Below, piece by piece: positions 57,956-64,000 of a stretch of DNA of 64,000 nucleotides. The position numbers were made by a program, and so were the translations under genes. The stretch's first letter is position 1. The number at the start of each line of letters is the position of its first letter. Source of the DNA: Adenophora triphylla var. japonica (lineage: Eukaryota; Streptophyta; Magnoliopsida; Asterales; Campanulaceae). The DNA lies in NCBI GenBank assembly GCA_022495995.1, contig JAFEMH010002446.1, positions 124,001 through 188,000 on the forward strand. Direction: 5' to 3'. Below the pieces are notes generated by a model. The model had not been told where the DNA came from. It searched no databases and worked only from the letters and a program-made list of their open reading frames with translations.

Positions 57956-58815
57956 CTAAAAGTTTTTCTTCCCCCTCAAAGTTTTGAAGAAGGGGAGAGA
58001 CCTCTCAGCTGACTTGGCTATTAAACGACCCAAAGCTGCGACCCTACCATTCAATCGTTGTACCTCCTTGATGCACGTAGGCTCTTGCATCTCTACCAAG
58101 GCCTTTATCTTTTCTGGATTAGCTTCAATGCCTCTTTGTGATACCATGAACCCCAGAAACTTGCCTGCAGCTACCACAAATACACACTTGCTCGGATTTA
58201 GCTTCATGTCATTTGCTCATAGATTGGCGAACGTTTCCCTTAGGTCGGCCATATGAAGACCAGTCTTGGTTTTGAAAACCATGTCGTCGATGTAGGCCTC
58301 CATGTTTCGGCCAATCTGTCTAGCAAAGACTCTATTCACCATCCTCTGATAGGTAGTTCCAGCATTCTTCAGCCCGAATGGCATCTTGGTGTAGCAATAT
58401 ATACCTCCAGCAGCTTGTCTATCCGTGGAAGTGGGTAACTGTCTTTTGGGCATGCTACATTTAGATCAGTGAAGTCGACACACATTCTCCACTTCCCATT
58501 GGCCTTCTTGACCATCACTACATTTGCTAGCCAAGTAGTGTAGGACGCCTCCTTTATTATACCTGCACTAAGGAGTTTATTTACCTCTTGTTTGATGGCC
58601 ATTTCTTTGTCTGTAGCAAAAACCCTTAGCCTTTAGCTTTTGAATTTAACGGTGGGGTTAACCTCCAAGCGATGCACAACGACTTCTTCTTTGACTCCCC
58701 TCATGTCCTCTACTCTCCAAGCAAAGACATCAGTACTTTCCTTCAATAGGTCGACTATTTCCGCCCTTTCTTCTGGTGACAATTGTCTTCCTATTCTGAT
58801 TTTTTTGCTCGGCAA
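57956..58815 (-). pseudogene. Reverse transcriptase of element C, with catalytic deletion
   Basis: Reading from 58815: DVFAWRVEDMRGVKEEVVVHRL, then EVNKLLSAGIIKEASYTTWLANVV, KKANGKWRMCVDFTDLN and PLPRIDKLL. At about 58405 the sequence jumps straight to GGIYCYTKMPFGLKNAGTTYQR and AYIDDM. The 35-40 residues that normally lie between, including the DAFSGYNQI motif with the first catalytic aspartate, are missing and the frame is shifted. The distal part (58207-57956, MKLNPSKCVFVVAAGKFLGF) is in a further frame. Confidence 0.85.
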
Positions 58816-59230
58816 GATGAGTTAACTTCTATATCTTTCAGCTCGTCCACTGGTTCCAGTTTTGGGCCGTTTCTGAACTGTAGAGTCTCAATGATGATCT
58901 CTCTGACCCTTTTCCTTTCCTTAGCTCACAAGTGTGGAGCTTTCTCTTCGATCATGTCATCTAGCTTAGTAGCTATTTCCCCGTTTGAGGCCCCTGAGTT
59001 TTGATTGATTTGGAAGAATAGGTTGCCAATGATGATCTGGTCAACCAAAAATGTATCTATTGCAACCCAAGTATTTTCAGAGGAACGTGTCAGCTCAGTC
59101 ATGACGTGGTCATGTGAGAGATAGGTCGCCTCTTGTATACACTGGATCGTGGATAATCTGGAAGTAGTGGTGACAGACTTTGAGAACTTCCAACTCACCT
59201 CTGGAGTGTCAATTTCCAACTCCCTCTTCA

Positions 59231-59789
59231 TCTTGGATCAAAGCACGTGATCCAGATAATCTCTAGCCATGCTTAGGATGCACCCAACTCCTAACATTGT
59301 GGGAAACTTTACCCTTTGATGGGGAATTGAAGGCACCATCCCTAGAGCGACCTGCCCAGGTATACCCAGTATAGCATGGTAATCACTTATAACATCAATG
59401 ACTATAAATGTTACCTTAGTTGTTGTCCTTAAGGGATGCTGTCCGATGTCGACCTCCAGCTCTATCTGTTCTTTGGCATCAACCCTGTGATTGGTGAGGC
59501 CTTATAGTTGACCTGAGTATGGTGAAAACCTTGCGTTTGTCAATCCCATATCTAGGAAGGTTTTGTAATAGAGAATGTCCTTGCAGGCCCCTGTGTCGAC
59601 CAAGATTATACTTGTCGTGCAGTCATCAATGAACCCTGGAATCACCAAAATCTACTCCCTTGCATCCATGCTGGCAGCCAGCTCATAGGGATAGAAACTG
59701 ATTACCTTCTCTTGAACAAAGCTCCTAGGAGGCACATAAGGAGCTTTGCTTAACTGGAATATCTTGTTCTTAAGGGCAGTGTTGCTTAT
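59231..59789 (-). pseudogene. Protease region of element C
   Basis: Readable pieces on the minus strand include FTVIDVISDYHAMLGIPG and HQRVKFPTMLGVGCI near 59400-59270. These follow the order of the Tat protease region downstream of the aspartic site. Stops break the frame; the DTGA-type site near 59600 (ILVDTGACKDIL) is recognisable. Confidence 0.65.
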
Positions 59790-61613
59790 CTACTCAACAA
59801 TTACCCCCAAAGTTAGTCTAGGTTGCCTTGGCTCTGGCACTCCTCTTGTAGGCCGATCTCCTCCTGCAGGACGATCTCCCTTCACAAACCTATCCAACCT
59901 TCCTTCATTCACCCACTTTTGGATGATCCTCTTCAAACTCGTACATTCTTCCGTGTTGTGCCCGGTGTCCTTATAATATTCACAGTACCTACCATTATCC
60001 CTTCTGAATTTATTTTGTGTATTCAATGGGGCAGGACGAACTAAGTCGACTGTGTTCATGATCTCAGTCCGACTAATTGTATGTGGGGTGAAGTTTTCAG
60101 GGACTCTTTTAGTCGCCCTAGTTCTATTTTTTCCCTTGTTGTCGTTATTCTTTACCTTTCCCCCCTTTGTCGACTCACTAACTTCAGAATGTTTTGAGCC
60201 TTTGTCTTTCTTTCTCTCCTTCCGTTCCTCAGCCACGGCCACATCATAGGCCCTCTCAAACAACTCTTTCCTCGTGGTTGCCCTCCTAACCTGGAGCTCG
60301 TAATTCAGATCGGGAGAGGACACTCCATTTTTAAAATAGTTGATGACCTCCCTATCTGTGAGGTCTTCCTCAATTTGATCGACCAAATCTTTAAACCTGG
60401 TAAAGTAACTCATGGTACTCTCTGTGTTACCCTGAGTCAAGTTGTTTAGGTCGGTCACTGTCTTCTTACGGGCCCCCACGGTAGAGAACCCTTCTAGGAA
60501 CTTCTTCCTCATGTAACTCCACGAGGTAATGCAGTCGGTGGTTAGACCACGGAACCAACTCAATGTTGCACCTAAGAAGGTGCTGGTTAATGCCTTGAAT
60601 ATCACATCATTCTTAGAAGAGACCAAACACATAATGGCCTCAAAGTGTTGCATATGATTCAAGGCATTGGTCGCGCCTGAATATTTTTCTAACATGGGCA
60701 GCTTGAACCCTGCAGGAGGCCTTCTGTCGAGCATATCATTGGCCAAAGGTCGAAGAGTACAGTCATTTCGTTCGACCTTCCCATTGGTTGCTTCCCGATG
60801 TGCCTCCATATTATCTAATCTTTGTTTCAAGTTGAGAAGCTCCCTAACATACAGGTCGCTTCTTTGATGGGAGACAGAGTTAGACCTTTGTCGCTCCTTA
60901 CGGTGGGGTTCCCTCCTAGAGAGGGTCCTCTGTCTCTCATTCCTTGGGGGAGTTACTTCTCTCCTTTCTCGACGGGGAAAAGACCTCTCTCCCCTTTGTG
61001 GCGACCTACGCTCCTGTCAACTTCGAGCTGCCTCCTCTGAGCTGAGTCGGCCTCTTGTTCCCTTTACTGATTGAGCCTATCCCTTAGGTCGCCAGTTCTG
61101 TCTATGGTGATATGGATGGGGGAGGCCTTTCACTCCTCCTTTCTTCACCAGACGGTCTAGGACCTCCGTTAGCCCGTCTATGAGAGGTAAGAGATGGAGC
61201 TACCCTTTGCGATCTTCTGTCGTCCTTTTTAGGATACTCGGGTAGCTCGAGTAATTCGTTCTGCACTTTGAGCAAGCTCTGCAGCAACCTAGCCCGCTCT
61301 AGCAAAATATCTTTCCTACTAAGGTGAGAAACTAAGGGACCTGCAATATCGCCTACAGCTGTTCGACATGTTTGGACCCGCTTTGGTTGTTGGCTTACCC
61401 TTGGTCAGGCATAGGCCTTTTCTGCCTTCTCCCATCTTGCAAACCCGCGCCATCAGCCACACTATTGGAGCGAGTTTCCCTCCTAGTGGGATGTTCCTAT
61501 GGGGTAGGAGGCTAGTTTGCAGTGCGATTTTCGACACCTGCATCTGTGTTTCTCCCCGCATTCTAGAGCATTGGCTCATCGGAGGAAGTAGCAGTATGTC
61601 CATCGAATACCAT
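59790..61613 (-). pseudogene. Gag of element C
   Basis: ATG at 61613 (start MVFDGHTATSSDEP) with a frameshifted N-terminal part. An open frame of 346 codons (60830-59790) contains the gag core FKLPMLEKYSGATNALNHMQ, ALTSTFLGATLSWFRGL, FLEGFSTVGARKKTVTDLNN and LTQGNTESTMSYFTRF, then a lysine-rich linker. A short knuckle-like segment YCEYYKDTGHNTEEC follows, which is normally CX2CX4HX4C but here has Y in place of the second cysteine. The core part looks intact and the N-terminal third does not. Confidence 0.8.
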
Positions 61614-61677
61614 GCTTACGATTGTGTGAGGTTTCGAGGCTTAGCATTGTCAATTTTCGGGAATGGAACCAAATTTA

Positions 61678-62257
61678 TGACGCAAGAAACGATCCAAATC
61701 AGCCTTAGTACAACAATAGGTTGATTCCTAGCAAATGTGATCTGAAACCACGAATAAACAACTAGCCGGATTGGTATCCGGCTAAGACCCTCCGGCGTGA
61801 TGATAAGATGTTGTGTTATGAGTTTATATAAAATTGTATTGAACGACGTAATCTCAAAATGGCCAAGAAGACATTACCTTTTAACGTTAGATGTTGTCTG
61901 GTATATATAGTAGTGATGTAGAATCGTATCAAATCCCTTAAATCGTGTAGACAATGTAGGCGTAAAGATATTCGTGATTGTAGGAGACGATTACGGATTG
62001 GGTCGTATATAGACGCACATGTCTGTAGGTCGAGGTCGCCTGAGTATTCGAGGTCAGCCTGACTTTTTGCATTAGTCAGAAAAAAATTGTACAAGTAGAT
62101 GATCGTATGTAGGACGAAGCGCTTCGTCCTACAATGAGCTAGATCGGCTGATATTTGTTGTTGGGCCATTGGTGTTGTAGCAATTGGATTGATCAATTTC
62201 ATGGTATTGTCTTTGTAACGTCTGAAATGTTGGGCTTAATTCGTTTGAACTGACCCG
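61678..62257 (-). repeat. 5' LTR of element C, outer end cut by copia E
   Basis: It aligns with 42242-42844 from TGACGCAAGAAACG to about TGACCCG. The final roughly 20 bases expected (TCACTTTTATTCCGTTCA in the left copy) are displaced because copia E is inserted here. Confidence 0.85.
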
Positions 62258-62828
62258 TGTTGGGATGTGGAGTCAAAACCATGGATAAAGGAATTTGAAC
62301 CGCGGTCGGAGGAGTTGGTGAAGAAAATCGTTGAAGGGGACTGTCGGGCTGGGCGACCGCCCAAGGTGGTGATGGGCGACCGCCCAGTTGCACAGAAGGT
62401 ATGGCTCGGGGATTTCCAACTTGGGCGACCGCCCATGGCGTGGTGGGCGACCGCCCACGTGACGGGGAGGATATTTCTGCAGCTGATTTGTTTCCTACTT
62501 TGATCAAATCTCCTCCTGCTTGGTGATTCCTTTTGGTAGTAATATTTGGAGAAGAAAGAAGATTACTTTCTTGAGTAGGAATCCGATTATTACTAGGATT
62601 TGATTTATTGTTCCCTATAAATACATGTGATAGCCTAGAAACAAATTGTAACATCTGAAAATATTAGAGAGAATATTTTGGCTTGGTAGCGCCCCCGGAC
62701 GTAGTTGTTGTTGCAACGAACCGGGTTAACAATTCTTGTGTGTTCCTTTGTGTGTGATTTACTTTTCGTGTGTGTTGCTCTTATTATTACTCCAAGCTTG
62801 GGCCGTTCCGCTGCGTGAATTCACAACA
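62258..62828 (+). repeat. 5' LTR of copia element E
   Basis: It runs from TGTTGGGATGTGG to GAATTCACAACA, about 571 bp, and is followed by TGGTATCAAAGCC at 62831 (initiator-Met-type primer site with one change). A CCTATAAATAC box lies near 62614. Four copies of TGGGCGACCGCCCA occur at about 62350-62457. The 3' LTR is not in the window. Confidence 0.8.
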
Positions 62829-62882
62829 ACTGGTATCAAAGCCTTTGGTTTTGCCGAATCGTTGGTTGGCTGGTCTTTTGCT

Positions 62883-63643
62883 ATGGATTTCTTGGGAGCT
62901 TTGGAGGATGGTAATAAGGTTTTGATCGAAAAGTTTGATGGGACGGATTTCAATTTTTGGAAGACACAAATCGAGGATGTTCTGTGGAACAAGGATTTGT
63001 ATCTACCATTAAAAGAAAAGCCGGCGGACATAGAGGAAGCAAAATTCGAAATCTTGGATCGGAAAGCGTTAGGGCTTGTTAGGCAAACGTTGACCAAGGA
63101 TGTGGCGAAGAATGTTTTGGAGGCGAAGACTACCATGGAGATGTTAGAGATGTTGGCGAGCATATACGAGGCACCATCGGCGGCGAATAAAGCTCATCTA
63201 ATGAGGAAGCTGTTGAACATAAGGATGGTGGAGGGCATGTCGGCAACAAAGCATATAAGTGAATTCAAATCTACTGCGACCCAACTATCTTCCGTGGTTG
63301 TTACTCTTGATGACGAGGTACGAGCGTTGATATTACTTTCTTCTTTACCGAAAAGTTGGGATACGACTGCGATAGCAGTTAACGTTTCAACAGGAAAAGT
63401 GAAGTTGAAGTTTTCGAATGTCGTTGATGTGATTCTTGGCGAAGAAATTCGTAGGAAGAGCAAGGGTGGGACATCTGGGCTAGCACTAAATGTCGGTGAA
63501 AAGAGTAAGGGTGGCAAGAAGGTGATTACTTGCTATGATTGTGGGGAGAAGGGGCACTTTAGGAGAAGTTGTCCGAAGCGGTCAGGCAGAGTGAAGGAAT
63601 TGAATGTTGCTGAGGAGATAGCGGATGCATTAATCTTGGGTGG
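62883..63643 (+). CDS. Gag of copia element E (UBN2 type with zinc knuckle)
   Basis: ATG 62883, MDFLGALEDGNK. It follows copia gag order: IEKFDGTDFNFWKTQIEDVL, DRKALGLVRQTLTKDVAKNV, HLMRKLLNIRMVEGMSATKH, LPKSWDTTAIAV, and the zinc knuckle CYDCGEKGHFRRSC (CX2CX4HX4C) near 63530-63575. The frame is uninterrupted for about 250 codons and should be functional up to the junction. Beyond about 63643 the open frame continues by chance into the antisense LTR of element F to the stop at 63777. The protein binds and packages element RNA. Confidence 0.85.
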
Positions 63644-64000
63644 TGAAATTACCCGGATCCGAGAGGCAGCGCAATCGCGCCCCGGCATCTGGCATTTCCC
63701 CGCTTTGCAGCGTTTTCGAGTTGGAGGTGTCTCTCCGTTTGTTTTCGCATTTGTAGAGTCGCCACGCCGTTTTTATTAAGCCCAAAACATTGAAAAAGGG
63801 CATCAGTTTAAAGATAATTTTAAACTGTTTTTTGTGTGATGAGATTTTGAGTTCGGAGGTCAGATGACTCCTCGGGAAGAGAATATTAGAATATTAGAGC
63901 TCACCCGAGTCGCCTCGTAAAAACGAGTCTTTCGGATACCCCTAATATCCTTTAAAATGTTGTGTGTGTGTGTGTGTGTGCTTTTAAAAATGCATGCTGT
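63644..64000 (-). mobile_element. LTR end of an A-like Tat/Ogre element F, continuing beyond the window
   Basis: The reverse strand from the window end reads a CA microsatellite, CGTTTTTACGAGGCGACTCG, GGAGTCATCTGACCTCCGAA and GGCGTGGCGACTC. These are the same landmarks, in the same order, as the last 220 bases of the LTR of element A (1635-1810). So this is the LTR end of a related minus-strand element. The exact junction with copia E is near 63644-63665 and is not precisely fixed. Confidence 0.7.

Larger units (their letters stand above)
42242..62257 (-). mobile_element. Ty3/gypsy Tat-lineage retrotransposon C, with antisense ORF
   Basis: A minus-strand element of the same family as B, about 11.5 kb once the 8.5-kb insertion D is removed. 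On the minus strand the order is 5' LTR (61678-62257, its outer end cut by copia E), gag (61613-59790), protease, RT, two RNase H domains, integrase (to 55706), tandem repeats, antisense ORF, polypurine tract and 3' LTR (42242-42844). The second, archaeal-type RNase H and the antisense ORF are hallmarks of the Tat lineage. RT has a catalytic-region deletion, so the copy is not autonomous. The target duplication cannot be verified because the right end is interrupted. Confidence 0.9.
62258..63643 (+). mobile_element. copia element E, 3' part missing from view
   Basis: A plus-strand copia element inserted in the LTR of C. The LTR, primer site and gag are present; at about 63644 the sequence switches to an antisense LTR of another element (F). 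The rest of E may lie beyond F, outside the window. Confidence 0.75.

Overview
The window is plant nuclear DNA, almost certainly from a eudicot. It holds two or three ordinary intron-rich plant genes in a sea of nested LTR retrotransposons, and the introns have plant-style GT-AG borders. The species cannot be named from what is visible. There is no bacterial-style gene organisation, no tRNA or rRNA gene and no CRISPR array.

Left block (1-20.0 kb). A minus-strand Ty3/gypsy element of the Tat lineage ('B'; its 5' LTR is 19322-19997 and its gag is at 18565-19257, continuing at 1-170) is split by an 18.4-kb plus-strand Tat/Ogre-type element ('A', 171-18559, with GCGAC target duplications). A has a leader, gag, a protease and an integrase remnant, but reverse transcriptase and RNase H are deleted. 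Between pol and the 3' LTR, A carries two antisense, intron-containing genes: a DUF7745-like gene and a plant-mobile-domain (PMD)-like gene. The element's LTR promoter and both antisense genes share the same layout: palindrome ATCCGCGCGGAT, a 20-22 bp gap, then a TATA-like box. This is the most novel signal in the window.

Middle block (20.0-42.2 kb). This is the gene-bearing part. It holds a non-autonomous hAT element with a nested MITE, further MITEs, and a decayed gypsy integrase. It then has three intact minus-strand genes: a BED-zinc-finger/hAT-transposase-derived gene (24396-26931, 758 aa predicted), a 2-oxoglutarate/Fe(II) dioxygenase of the SRG1-like group (28558-32622, 371 aa) with a truncated copia element in its second intron, and a Pumilio RNA-binding protein gene (33679-41392, 9 coding exons, 1043 aa) with three MITEs in its introns. 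Exon phases close exactly in all three, so I consider them functional genes.

Right block (42.2-64 kb). A second minus-strand Tat element of B's family ('C', 42242-62257+) carries its own antisense ORF, a different type with a gypsy-type transposase-like domain plus a coiled coil. A gag-only Tekay-like chromovirus ('D', 46240-54755, TTTGA duplications) is inserted in that ORF. C's right LTR is cut by a copia element ('E', from 62258), whose gag runs into an antisense LTR of an A-like element ('F', about 63644 to the window end).

The three host genes are unrelated in function: a chromatin- or DNA-binding type protein, a metabolic oxygenase and a post-transcriptional regulator. The rest is mobile DNA in at least three nesting layers. 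Exon borders and repeat boundaries were read by eye; no database search was possible.
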